Origin: Winogradskyella echinorum
Lineage (GTDB): Bacteria; Bacteroidota; Bacteroidia; Flavobacteriales; Flavobacteriaceae
Length of the DNA stretch: 64,000 nt
Reading direction: 5' to 3'
Assembly: GCF_014297365.1 (NCBI RefSeq)
Contig: NZ_JACOQD010000001.1
Coordinates: 1,178,001-1,242,000 of the forward strand
In this document: piece by piece, positions 43,178 through 52,137 of the stretch
How positions within the stretch are numbered: the stretch's first letter is position 1
Layout: every line of letters starts with the position of its first letter
Made by a program: the position numbers and the translations under genes
The notes under the pieces: model-generated
Told to the model about the DNA's origin: nothing
What the model saw: only the letters and a program-made list of their open reading frames with translations
The model's database searches: none

Positions 43178-45430
43178 ATGAAGACGATAGAGAATATCAT
43201 AAAAATCATTATAAAATTCAGAATTGCAATTATTGCAGTTTTATTGATTTTAATGGCTTTATCAGCTTATCAAACGGTAAATAAACTTAGCGTTGACAAC
43301 TCATTGTCTATTTGGTTTTTAGAAGACGATCCTAGTTATAAGGCGTACATAGATTTTCAGGAAGAGTTAGGTTCGGATGAAATATTCGTAGCGATGTTCC
43401 CTGTACAAAATGCAATTGAAGAAGCCGAAATCAATCAACTAATAAAACTGCATAGCGCAATAGATACATTGCCCTATGTAAAAACAAGTTTTAGCTTAGC
43501 AAAAGCTAAATATCCTATTTATGCTAATAAAAAAGTTGGCTTTTTTGATTTATATACCTCTAAACGAAGTGAAAAAGGTTTAAAAAATCTATTTTCTAAA
43601 TTGCCAAGTATTACTTCTCAATTGGTGTCTAAAGATTATAAAAATCTGTTTTTTTACATTCAATTAAATCCAACGCCAACCATTGAAGCTAAACGAAAAA
43701 CCATTGCTGGCGAAATTACAGGTGTAATTGACCAATATTTTCCTGAGCATCATTTAACAGGTCCTCCAGTTTTAAACGAAGCCTATAGTATCGGTATTTA
43801 CAAAGAGAGTTTAGTCTTTGGTGTATTAACCGTATTAGTAATTACGTTAATGCTTCTATTTTTATTACCAAGTAAGCGCTATCTTATTATTTCGCTGCTA
43901 TCGGTTGCAGTGCCTGTGAGCTTATTATTTGGTATAATTACCTCTTTAGGTTTTGCATTGAATATGATTTCTATGCTTATTCCTACCATTCTAATGGTAT
44001 ATAGCGTGAGTGATGCGGTGCATATTATTAATATTTATCACAAAGAAGGAATTGCCAACAAGACACTATCAAAAGTTCAGCTTTTAGCATTGGCTATCCG
44101 CAAGAGTTTCACTCCTTGTTTTTATACAACACTTACCACTTTTGTTGGCTATTTTGCCTTGTATTTATCTCCATTACCAGCCTTTAAAAACATGGGAATT
44201 TTTACCTGTGTTGGCTTATTGTTGAGTTTTATTTTGGTATATGTCATAACCATTATTGGCTTTAGTTTTATGACATTAAATTTTGAAGTAGCAAAACCAT
44301 TATTGTCATTTAAGAGCATAGGCCAAGGTCAGTTTATTTCTTGGCTTAATAGATTTACATCTCAATATAAAACACCAATAATAGTTGGATTTACCTTGGT
44401 ATTAATATATGGTATGTATGCTGTTTTTCAGGTAAAGATTGATACCAATTCATTAGATCTGTTAGCGGAAGGAAAAGCAAAACAAGATTTACGAATTATA
44501 GAAGGTCAGTTAAACGGAAGCTCAAGAATGCAGCTCAATATTTCTACTTCTAATGGCGAAAATATGCTGAGCGTTGAAGCTTTAACACAATTAGAGAATT
44601 TTCAAAATAAAATAGAAAAGAACCCATTAATTAATACACCAGTTTCTGTAATTAATATTAAATCTTTTTTAGAAAAACGTTCGCCAATATTATTTCAGAG
44701 TAATGTCTCGGCAGCGCAAATAGAAAACACCTTATCTGCAGTAGATAATGAAGACAATAGTTTTTTTAAATTGTTTTCAGATGATTTTACTTCAGCAGGA
44801 ATAACGATTAGTTTTAAAGAAATTAAAACCTCTCAGTTAGAGCAACTGATTGAAGACATACAGCAAGACTTTAAATCTACGTTTAATACAGAAAACTATG
44901 AGTTAAAAATCAATGGTTTTGCGGTAGTTTTTGCTCAGCTTAATAATTTTATATTACAAACACAGTTTAAGTCCTTTTTTGCAGCTTTTTTTGTGGCATT
45001 TTTGTGTCTTTTCATTTTTATAAGAAGTATTAAAACTACCATTTTAGTTCTAATCCCTAATCTTTTACCCTTAGCGATATTAGCTATTTTTATGAGTTTG
45101 TTAGACATTCCTTTAGATGTTACCACAGCCATGATAACACCTATAATGTTGGGTATAGCTATGGATGACACCATTCATTTGGTATATAAATATAGACGAG
45201 GCAAAAAAGATGATAGGACAGCCGAAGCAAGAATGGATAATGCTATGCGTTATACTGGTAGTGCTTTGTTGTCCACAACCTTTGCTTTAGTTGCTGGCTT
45301 TTTAATTATTGCTTCTAGTGCTACACCTTCAGTTAGAGATTTTGGTTTGCTTTGTGCTATTACAGTTGCAATTGCGCTCATTACAGATATCTTTTATTTG
45401 CCAGCGCTTTTAAAGAAGTTTGATAAGTAG
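43178..45430 (+). CDS. RND/MMPL family exporter
   Basis: This 750-residue inner-membrane protein has the two-fold RND layout of the MMPL/hopanoid-transporter type. There is a first helix (about 12-30), a periplasmic loop with SVDNSLSIWFLEDDPSY, and helices at about 208-400. A second periplasmic loop follows (about 415-590), with helices at about 595-750. MLIPTILMVYSVSDAVHI and ITPIMLGIAMDDTIHLVYKYR carry the conserved Asp pairs of the proton path. It probably moves lipids or hydrophobic molecules. No membrane-fusion protein or outer-membrane channel gene is adjacent. Confidence 0.87.
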   Translation: MKTIENIIKIIIKFRIAIIAVLLILMALSAYQTVNKLSVDNSLSIWFLEDDPSYKAYIDFQEELGSDEIFVAMFPVQNAIEEAEINQLIKLHSAIDTLPYVKTSFSLAKAKYPIYANKKVGFFDLYTSKRSEKGLKNLFSKLPSITSQLVSKDYKNLFFYIQLNPTPTIEAKRKTIAGEITGVIDQYFPEHHLTGPPVLNEAYSIGIYKESLVFGVLTVLVITLMLLFLLPSKRYLIISLLSVAVPVSLLFGIITSLGFALNMISMLIPTILMVYSVSDAVHIINIYHKEGIANKTLSKVQLLALAIRKSFTPCFYTTLTTFVGYFALYLSPLPAFKNMGIFTCVGLLLSFILVYVITIIGFSFMTLNFEVAKPLLSFKSIGQGQFISWLNRFTSQYKTPIIVGFTLVLIYGMYAVFQVKIDTNSLDLLAEGKAKQDLRIIEGQLNGSSRMQLNISTSNGENMLSVEALTQLENFQNKIEKNPLINTPVSVINIKSFLEKRSPILFQSNVSAAQIENTLSAVDNEDNSFFKLFSDDFTSAGITISFKEIKTSQLEQLIEDIQQDFKSTFNTENYELKINGFAVVFAQLNNFILQTQFKSFFAAFFVAFLCLFIFIRSIKTTILVLIPNLLPLAILAIFMSLLDIPLDVTTAMITPIMLGIAMDDTIHLVYKYRRGKKDDRTAEARMDNAMRYTGSALLSTTFALVAGFLIIASSATPSVRDFGLLCAITVAIALITDIFYLPALLKKFDK

Positions 45431-45510
45431 GACGTTAAAAGAAATTAAATAGATAAGATTTAACTCTCAATTCAGTATTTTTAATGTTATAAGTATAAAC
45501 TCACCATTAC

Positions 45511-46986
45511 ATGAGAAATTTTGCCTTTTTGTTTATAGTTGGTCTATTAGTATTTAATTGCCAAAAAGACAAGCCTGAATCTAATCCATTACCAAAATCA
45601 AGCCTTAAAATTACTACTACTGATAGTCTTATTGATCAAATAAAGTTAACAAGGCCTCTTAACGGTGTTTTATTGTTTGAAAATAAGTTTGATATAATTG
45701 AAAAAGATGAAAAAGGAGAGTTTGCTTTTAAATTTACTATTGAAACTCCAGAAAATGCTTCATTAAGAATTGGGAATAAATTCTCAAGAATTATTTTACT
45801 TCCTAATCAAGACTATCAGATTAATCTTACTGATAGTAAAACAACATATACATTAGACAATGCCAAAGGTCAAGAATTGTTAAATAGCTTTGTAAGACCA
45901 CCATTAAACTCATTTACATTTATAAATAAATTTAATAAAGATTCTACAGCACAGCTATTTTCTTTAAAAGTTGAAAAATTAAGAAATGAAGAGCTAAAAA
46001 AACTTCAAGACTTATATGATGCTAAGGAAGTAGATGAGCCATTTTATAAATTTCTTAAAAAGGATATTGATTATTATTATGCTGCTGGTAAAGTTAGTGT
46101 AAGTGATTATAGACTAGAGTCGACAAATGAATTAATAAAAAACAAATACGACTCTTTAATAGATGCAACGGTTAAAACTTTTCCTTATAAATTTGAAAGT
46201 ACCCCTTGGAATTGGCCAGAATATGTTTTACATGTAAAGGTTAGAAGAAATATGTATGGCGGATTTTCAAGGGAAAGAATTAGTGAATTATATCAAAAAG
46301 ATAGTATTAATTATGTTGTGATTGATAAGATGAAAAAGAATGTTGAAGAGCCTTATAGGGAATATATTTGGGCTCATTACATATTTAATGAGGCAATACA
46401 AAAACAGTACGAAAAAAGCTTAATTACAATATTTGATGACTTTAAATATAACTATCCAGATAGTAAATTTAATCAATATTTAGAGAAAGAAATTTTGCCA
46501 ATTAGAAATTATCACATTAAAACCGAATACGGATTCTCTGACGATGTTACCATAATTGAAGATCCTAAAGTAAATAGTTTAACCGAATTACTTTCTAAAT
46601 TTAAAGGTGAAAAACTATATATAGATATGTGGGCAACTTGGTGTGGACCGTGTAAAAAAGAATTTGAATATAATAAAGACATTAAAGATATATTGGCAGA
46701 GAATAATTATAAAAAATTATTTATTTCTTTAGACAACTCTGAAGATAAAGATAAATGGGAGCAAATGATTAAATTTTATGATCTTGCGGGTTATCATCAT
46801 TTAGCTAGTCGGGAATTTTTTGTTGATTTTGAAAAAAATCATTCAACTATAGAAAATGCAGTTTCTATACCACAATACCTAATTGTTAATGAAGAAGGAA
46901 ACATAATAACCAACAATGCAGCTAGACCAAGTCAGCCTAAAGAACTAGAAGAGTTTATAAAAAGTATGGAGAAAATAAAATTATAA
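45511..46986 (+). CDS. TlpA-like thioredoxin-domain lipoprotein
   Basis: This 491-residue lipoprotein (LLVFNCQKDK, Cys17) has a long N-terminal part (about 25-360) that begins with a DUF4369-like beta-region (KITTTDSLIDQIKLTRPLNGVLLFE) and continues as helices. A C-terminal thioredoxin-fold domain follows (about 365-485) with the redox motif WCGPC in DMWATWCGPCKKEFE and the cis-Pro in VSIPQYL. It is probably a periplasmic disulfide reductase. Its end overlaps the convergent ABC gene by 6 bp. Confidence 0.88.
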   Translation: MRNFAFLFIVGLLVFNCQKDKPESNPLPKSSLKITTTDSLIDQIKLTRPLNGVLLFENKFDIIEKDEKGEFAFKFTIETPENASLRIGNKFSRIILLPNQDYQINLTDSKTTYTLDNAKGQELLNSFVRPPLNSFTFINKFNKDSTAQLFSLKVEKLRNEELKKLQDLYDAKEVDEPFYKFLKKDIDYYYAAGKVSVSDYRLESTNELIKNKYDSLIDATVKTFPYKFESTPWNWPEYVLHVKVRRNMYGGFSRERISELYQKDSINYVVIDKMKKNVEEPYREYIWAHYIFNEAIQKQYEKSLITIFDDFKYNYPDSKFNQYLEKEILPIRNYHIKTEYGFSDDVTIIEDPKVNSLTELLSKFKGEKLYIDMWATWCGPCKKEFEYNKDIKDILAENNYKKLFISLDNSEDKDKWEQMIKFYDLAGYHHLASREFFVDFEKNHSTIENAVSIPQYLIVNEEGNIITNNAARPSQPKELEEFIKSMEKIKL

Positions 46987-47898
46987 GGTAGTTATCTCAA
47001 TGTTTATTTCTGTACTGCTTTTAATTTTTGAATAATGCTCAATAAAAATAGATTCAGAATTATAAAGAGCTTCAATTAACCAAGAATTTCCATTAAAATA
47101 AGATTGCTTTACTACAGCTTTTAAATCTGATTTTTCAACTATTTTAATTTGATGCGCATAAACAATACCGTAAGTTTCAATAATATTATATTCTCCAAAA
47201 AAAGAAGCAATTAGAGGCAGTTCTGGATTATTGTAAAGTTGCTGAGGTGTATTTTTTGCAATGATTTTTTTATCATGAAGCACAACCATTTGGTCGGCAA
47301 AACCTAGAACATCACTTTTATCGTGAGTAGCAACAATACAGGCTCTGTTATTATCTTTTAGATATTTAAAAACACTTCTTCTAAGCGATTGTTTTTTAAA
47401 ATTATCGATATGACTAAAAGGTTCATCTAGTAAAAGAATTTCGGGCTGTTTAGCTAAAGCTCTTGCTAAAGCTACACGTTGTTTTTGTCCTCCGCTTAGA
47501 TTTTTAACTTTAGTATTAGCAAAGGCTTCGAGCTCTACTACTTTTATAAGTTCTTTTGTGCGTTTTTGTTTTTCTTCTGGGTAAAAGCGCGATAAGTGTT
47601 TACCTATATTTTCTTCAACAGTAATATATGGCATTAGGTCAAACTCTTGGGTAACGTACTTCATAAAATCGTAGCCAATAACCAAGTTGTATTTTGGACC
47701 AAGAATTTCGGTGTCCTTCCAAAAAACCTGCCCTTCTTCTAAATCGTATTCTCCGTAAATAAGCTTGAGTAATGTACTTTTTCCAGAACCACTTTCGCCA
47801 ATAATAGCTACATTCTCTCCAGCTTCAACTTTAAAGTCAATAGCCTTTAAAACGACAGTTTTAGAGTATCCAAAAGAGACATTTTTTACTTGTAGCAT
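46981..47898 (-). CDS. ABC transporter ATP-binding protein with C-terminal TOBE-like extension
   Basis: This ATPase of about 305 residues has Walker A GESGSGKSTLL, a Q-loop (VTQEFDLMPY), signature LSGGQKQRVALARAL, Walker B ILLLDEPFSHID and the H-loop His (ATHDK). About 70 extra C-terminal residues fit a TOBE-like regulatory part, as in PotA/CysA-type importers. The ATG at 47898 is chosen because a longer frame would start inside the terminator of the upstream gene. No permease is adjacent. Confidence 0.85.
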   Translation of the reverse strand: MLQVKNVSFGYSKTVVLKAIDFKVEAGENVAIIGESGSGKSTLLKLIYGEYDLEEGQVFWKDTEILGPKYNLVIGYDFMKYVTQEFDLMPYITVEENIGKHLSRFYPEEKQKRTKELIKVVELEAFANTKVKNLSGGQKQRVALARALAKQPEILLLDEPFSHIDNFKKQSLRRSVFKYLKDNNRACIVATHDKSDVLGFADQMVVLHDKKIIAKNTPQQLYNNPELPLIASFFGEYNIIETYGIVYAHQIKIVEKSDLKAVVKQSYFNGNSWLIEALYNSESIFIEHYSKIKSSTEINIEITTL

Positions 47899-47913
47899 AT
47901 GACAAAAATAGCA

Positions 47914-47945
47914 CAAAAAAACCGCTTGATTTATCAAACGGTTAT
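47914..47945 (-). terminator. Rho-independent terminator after the ASPIC-repeat protein gene
   Basis: Read on the minus strand, AACCG-TTTGATAAATCAAG-CGGTT forms an interrupted hairpin followed by TTTTTTT. It lies 47 bp after the gene ending at 47992. Confidence 0.8.
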
Positions 47946-47991
47946 TAGTGTGTTATAATAGTTCTAGACTGCACTTAAACTGGCGGTGTTA

Positions 47992-50469
47992 CTATTTTTT
48001 AATAAACTTTCTTTTTATAGTTTTTCCTTCAGATTCTAATCTTAAAAAGTAAATTCCACTTGCTAAATTGGATACATCTAGCGTGTTGGTTTTTAACTTA
48101 GTACTGCTCAAACGTTTTCCATTAACATCAAAAACTGTTGCGATTTTATTAGTGACATCAGCAGATGTTTTTATCTGAAGTACATCTTCTACTGGGTTAG
48201 GATAGATAGAAACATCAGTTAAAGTTTCGTCTATAACGCTTAAGGCAGAGCCTTCAACAATATTATGAGTTGTATTTATTGCCGGATTAGCTATATAATC
48301 GACTATGCCAGATGGCCAATAAATAGTAATATTGTCAATGCTAGTTTCTGAGCCAATACCAAAATGTGTATTGAGTGTGCTCATAAATTCAAAACCTTCT
48401 CCACTTCTTACATCTCTTATTTGTTTTCCGGATGGAGTTTGTATTTCTACCCTAGCACCAATGCCGTTTATATTACTGTCTGTTCCTACAGTATTAATTT
48501 TTATCCAGTTGTTTGTGTTTGTATTATTTACATATATATTTCCATTTCTAAAAACATCTAAAAAACCATCATTATTGGCATCACCAATTGCACCACTTGG
48601 AGGAACATTAGAAGCATAGTTTGTAAATGTAAAGTCTCCGTTGTTAAATAAAATATCTCCGTTAGAAAGAATATCTACATAGCCATCATTATCAAAATCT
48701 GCAGGAGCATTTTCTATTCCCAAACTTGCTGCCAAAACACCAGATCCAGAGGTAACATCTGTAAAAGTTCCGTCTCCATTGTTTCTCATTAGTTTAGAAT
48801 CTCCATTAGAGGTACTACTTGCGCCAACGTACACATCCATATCTCCGTCATTATCAAAATCTGCCCAAGCGGAAGACCATGTTTGCACATTATCTCCTAA
48901 GTTAGATGAATTGTTATGTCCAACACCAGGATAGTTAGTATTATACCAACCATTGCTATCAGCAACATTAATAAATACACCATTACCATCGTTTCTCCAA
49001 AGTTCGTTTGTACTAATTGATGTCGAACCTCCTCTACATTTAGCAATAAACATGTCCATATCTCTATCGTTGTCAAAATCTATCCAAACGGTAGCGTAGT
49101 TTCCACCACCTGGAACTGTACCTATGCCATTAGGAGCTTCTACACTTGGTCCTTGATAGAATGTTAAGTTACCAGAGCCATCGTTAATATAATACACATT
49201 TGGTTCTACATCGTGACAAACAAAAGCATCTAAATGCCCATCGTTATTTATGTCTATAAAATTTGATCGTTGTGAAAACACATATTCAGATCCTGATATT
49301 TCGGTATAAGCAGTGCCTGTGTTATTAGCTTTCATAAATGTTACACCAGGATAACCACCATATACCAAATCGTTATAACCATTACGGTCAAAATCACCAA
49401 CGGCTAAACTCCAACTAGGAGCAAAATCTGCAGTAGTTGTCGTAATATTACTCATGCTAAACCCACCAGACGAAAGCTGATAATGTACATTAATATTATC
49501 TGAACTAACTGAAACAACATCGTCTAAAAAATCACCATTTAAATCAACAAGAGCTATGTCGTATGATCCGGTTGTGTTAATTGGGTTGGTTGTAAAAGAA
49601 ACGGGATATCCAGAGGTGTCTACTCCTGTTGTAAATGTTTGACATTCCCATGCGCTAAAACCACCTCCATTACAATTGGCTCTTATGCATACCCTGTATT
49701 CTGTTTCTGGAGATAGATTTGTTATTACATAAACACTACTTGCGGTAGAATCTCCAGTTGTTGGCATGGGATCGGTTGCTAAATCTACAGCAACTTCCCA
49801 TAAGGTTTCAGTACTTCCAGCATTCCAATTAACATCTGCAGTTGTAGTTGTGATGTTGTTTACTGAAATATTACTAACACTTGGGCAAGCGGGTGGTTCA
49901 GTAGAGCTAATAGCTACAGAATTAACACAAAACCCCCAACCATACGAAGAATTATCATTATATAAAATGCGATATTTAAATCCTTGTAATTGCGTGCTAG
50001 TAAAACCAGAAATATCTAAAACGTCACTTATAAATGCTGTAAAGCTGCCATTACAAAAATTAACAGTTGCCCCAGAGTTTTCATCTAACGGACTTCCCCA
50101 ATTTACCCATTCACTAGTACTTTCGTCCCAGTATTGTAAGTTCAATGATTCATTTTGATAGATATTAAAAACGTAATTAAAAGTTACGTTTATATCTGTT
50201 TCATTAACGTTGTATGCTGCACTGAGGTCAATTATTGGTGATTCTGCAGCAACATTATTAATCGAGGATCCACCAGCTAAATTATCATCAAATGAAAAAG
50301 ATGTTGAACCAGAAGCTATCGTAGGATTTTCTTCTAGGTGATCAGAGTCGTAAGTTCCAGAAAGTGACCAATCTTCATTAGGCCAATCTGCACTTTGATT
50401 TAATTCTTGAGCTTCGACGCTTATTAGAGCCAAGCATAAAGATAGAGGGAGGATTAAAATTTTCTTCAT
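47992..50469 (-). CDS. Secreted FG-GAP/VCBS-repeat, ASPIC/UnbV-domain protein with T9SS sorting domain (CRTAC1-like)
   Basis: This 825-residue protein has a signal peptide (to about 20), an N-terminal beta-sandwich (about 25-190), a fibronectin type III domain (about 193-280, VNWNAGSTETLWEVAV) and a calcium-binding-like propeller. The propeller (about 295-640) repeats the DFDNDGDMDVYVG, DINNDGHLDAFV and DFDNDRDMDMFI type. An ASPIC/UnbV domain follows (about 650-735, GIGARVEIQTPSGKQIRDVRSGEGF). The T9SS tail is at about 755-825 (VSIYPNPVEDVLQI to KRKFIKK). It is probably surface-displayed and binds Ca2+. It is co-transcribed with the diheme cytochrome gene (6-bp gap). Confidence 0.9.
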   Translation of the reverse strand: MKKILILPLSLCLALISVEAQELNQSADWPNEDWSLSGTYDSDHLEENPTIASGSTSFSFDDNLAGGSSINNVAAESPIIDLSAAYNVNETDINVTFNYVFNIYQNESLNLQYWDESTSEWVNWGSPLDENSGATVNFCNGSFTAFISDVLDISGFTSTQLQGFKYRILYNDNSSYGWGFCVNSVAISSTEPPACPSVSNISVNNITTTTADVNWNAGSTETLWEVAVDLATDPMPTTGDSTASSVYVITNLSPETEYRVCIRANCNGGGFSAWECQTFTTGVDTSGYPVSFTTNPINTTGSYDIALVDLNGDFLDDVVSVSSDNINVHYQLSSGGFSMSNITTTTADFAPSWSLAVGDFDRNGYNDLVYGGYPGVTFMKANNTGTAYTEISGSEYVFSQRSNFIDINNDGHLDAFVCHDVEPNVYYINDGSGNLTFYQGPSVEAPNGIGTVPGGGNYATVWIDFDNDRDMDMFIAKCRGGSTSISTNELWRNDGNGVFINVADSNGWYNTNYPGVGHNNSSNLGDNVQTWSSAWADFDNDGDMDVYVGASSTSNGDSKLMRNNGDGTFTDVTSGSGVLAASLGIENAPADFDNDGYVDILSNGDILFNNGDFTFTNYASNVPPSGAIGDANNDGFLDVFRNGNIYVNNTNTNNWIKINTVGTDSNINGIGARVEIQTPSGKQIRDVRSGEGFEFMSTLNTHFGIGSETSIDNITIYWPSGIVDYIANPAINTTHNIVEGSALSVIDETLTDVSIYPNPVEDVLQIKTSADVTNKIATVFDVNGKRLSSTKLKTNTLDVSNLASGIYFLRLESEGKTIKRKFIKK

Positions 50470-50475
50470 AGTAAT

Positions 50476-51837
50476 TTAGTTACAGTCGTTAGTTAAGGAG
50501 TTTATCCAATTTTCAATAAGTTGAGTGCCTTCAGTATGTACAATTGCACGACCAATTAAAGGCATTCTATTAGAGGGTTCTGTTGAACTTAACCTAAAGT
50601 ATAATACAGAATTTCTAGCATCACCAGGTTCTACAATATGACCCAAATCTTCACCAAGGTCAGTATCCGGATCTACGCAAATACCCAAATTTGTAAAATC
50701 GTGAGTGTCTGAGAAACCAAACCGCATAGGACGGTAAGCACAATGTGTTTCTTCAGAATGGCAATGTGCGCAATTAATATCTAAATAAGCTCTAGCTCTT
50801 AATTCGAGACTTTCATTAATATCATTATAATCTGGTAAAGTATCTATATGATTTGGCAATGAATTTTCTAAATAACCTAATTCAACCAATTTTTCTAATT
50901 GATTTTTTAGGCCATCATTATACATGTAATTTAAATTTAGGTTTCTTGGTTTGGGACCTATTGGTCTTGCAATTTCTGTAATTTTATGACAAGTATGACA
51001 CTCTGAACCAGCCGGAATTCTATATTGTGCAGATTTTACTTCATCATCATCTTGCCACTCAATATCAATAAAGCTACCGTTCATATCAAGAGAAGCTTCA
51101 GTTTGTTCATTATTCCACACGTAATTAGCAAAAACCCACCCTTCATTTTTTCTAATCATTAACCGAGTTTCAATAATGCGAGTTTCGTCGTTAGGCAATA
51201 CATTATCGTAGTAGAAATTCTTTATTAAAATAGTACCAACCGGAAAGTTAAGTGTTACATCATCGCTAACATAGGTCGCTTTACTATTATTAGGCATCCA
51301 AATAAAACGTTTTTTCTTAGCGTAATCAGTAAATAATGTAGAATTTAAAGTATAAGGTGTTACCCCAAATCCGGGCTCCAAGTTTTTTAAAGTGCCTTCA
51401 AACAACTGATATTCAGAAAGTGTTTGATATGGCATATTCTCTAAATTAAAAATCACATCAGAATTGCTTGTAATTGTTACATTAATTGTCTCGGTTTTAC
51501 ACTTCCCTGAAGCGTTACAAATGATATATTCAAAACTGTCTAGGCCGACTTCATTTGGGTTGGCAGTATATTGCACAGTATCATCACTAGGATTATTAGG
51601 TGTATTATTGGTGTCTAATATAAGTGCACTCCCTTTTGCTGGATTACTTAGTATTAATTCACCGCTTGAAGGTATATTGGAATCATTTGAAAAAACAAAA
51701 ATTTCAATTTGAGAATTTTGGGCTATGGTGACAGCATCTGGATTTGTCTCTATATTTAGCGGAGATAAGCTATCATCTGAGCCACAAGCCAGCATAAATA
51801 ATAGGGAGAATAAAAATAGACTGTAAAGTTTTTTCAT
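50476..51837 (-). CDS. Diheme c-type cytochrome lipoprotein (SO2930-like)
   Basis: This lipoprotein of 453 residues (FMLACGSDD lipobox) has an N-terminal Ig/cadherin-like domain (about 20-125, NPSDDTVQYTANPNEVGLDSFEYIICN). A domain of unknown type follows, with two heme-binding motifs CHTCH (in GSECHTCHKIT, about 275) and CAHCH (in DINCAHCHSEE, about 355). It should be an electron-transfer or oxidase-like protein of the envelope. The start is ATG at 51837, with a TTG two codons upstream as an alternative. It is the first gene of the operon with the T9SS ASPIC protein. Confidence 0.85.
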   Translation of the reverse strand: MKKLYSLFLFSLLFMLACGSDDSLSPLNIETNPDAVTIAQNSQIEIFVFSNDSNIPSSGELILSNPAKGSALILDTNNTPNNPSDDTVQYTANPNEVGLDSFEYIICNASGKCKTETINVTITSNSDVIFNLENMPYQTLSEYQLFEGTLKNLEPGFGVTPYTLNSTLFTDYAKKKRFIWMPNNSKATYVSDDVTLNFPVGTILIKNFYYDNVLPNDETRIIETRLMIRKNEGWVFANYVWNNEQTEASLDMNGSFIDIEWQDDDEVKSAQYRIPAGSECHTCHKITEIARPIGPKPRNLNLNYMYNDGLKNQLEKLVELGYLENSLPNHIDTLPDYNDINESLELRARAYLDINCAHCHSEETHCAYRPMRFGFSDTHDFTNLGICVDPDTDLGEDLGHIVEPGDARNSVLYFRLSSTEPSNRMPLIGRAIVHTEGTQLIENWINSLTNDCN

Positions 51838-51934
51838 ATGCAATTAAGACTACTATTAATAAGACAGTTAATTACTTAAAAGCCCTACCTAAATAGAAAA
51901 AATAGATTTAAAGCTAATATTTTTTTAGAGAAGT

Positions 51935-52002
51935 CACTCTATTTAAAAGTTAAACTTGCTTATCGTTACGATTAAGTCGTCTTTTTACTTAAATAGAGAG
52001 TG
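51935..52002. repeat. Inverted repeat 1 in the asd-cytochrome gap
   Basis: TCTATTTAA (51938-51946) pairs with TTAAATAGA (51989-51997). The flanking CACTC and GAGTG extend it with a 2-nt bulge. The loop is about 42 nt. Confidence 0.5.
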
Positions 52003-52020
52003 TTTTAAAGGAAAGAAGAG

Positions 52021-52049
52021 ACTTTTGTTTTCTATGATAAAACAAAAGT
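52021..52049. repeat. Inverted repeat 2 in the asd-cytochrome gap
   Basis: ACTTTTGTTTT (52021-52031) and AAAACAAAAGT (52039-52049) form a perfect 11-bp stem with a 7-nt loop. It may act as a bidirectional terminator-like hairpin. Confidence 0.6.
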
Positions 52050-52067
52050 TTATTGTGCACCAATTAA

Positions 52068-52117
52068 TATCAGCAATAAAGCTTAATTGTTTGAAAAACA
52101 TTAGTTTATTGCTGATA
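52068..52117. repeat. Inverted repeat 3, just after the asd stop
   Basis: TATCAGCAATAAA (52068-52080) and TTTATTGCTGATA (52105-52117) form a perfect 13-bp stem with a 24-nt loop. It starts 20 bp after the asd stop on the minus strand, so it probably caps the asd transcript, but it lacks a U-tract. Confidence 0.65.
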
Positions 52118-52137
52118 CAAGGCTCGGGAAAGATTTT

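Larger units (their letters stand above)
51838..52137. other. Intergenic region with three successive inverted repeats
   Basis: These 300 bp between asd and the cytochrome gene contain no ORF of note. They do contain three inverted repeats, listed separately, in the last 200 bp. The minus-strand promoter of the cytochrome operon must lie near 51845-51930, but no TAnnTTTG match was found. Confidence 0.5.

Noticed and set aside
48332..50158. Several plus-strand ORFs of 65-130 residues within the ASPIC-domain protein gene
   Set aside because: They lie antisense to a gene with strong domain evidence and have no promoter or motif of their own.
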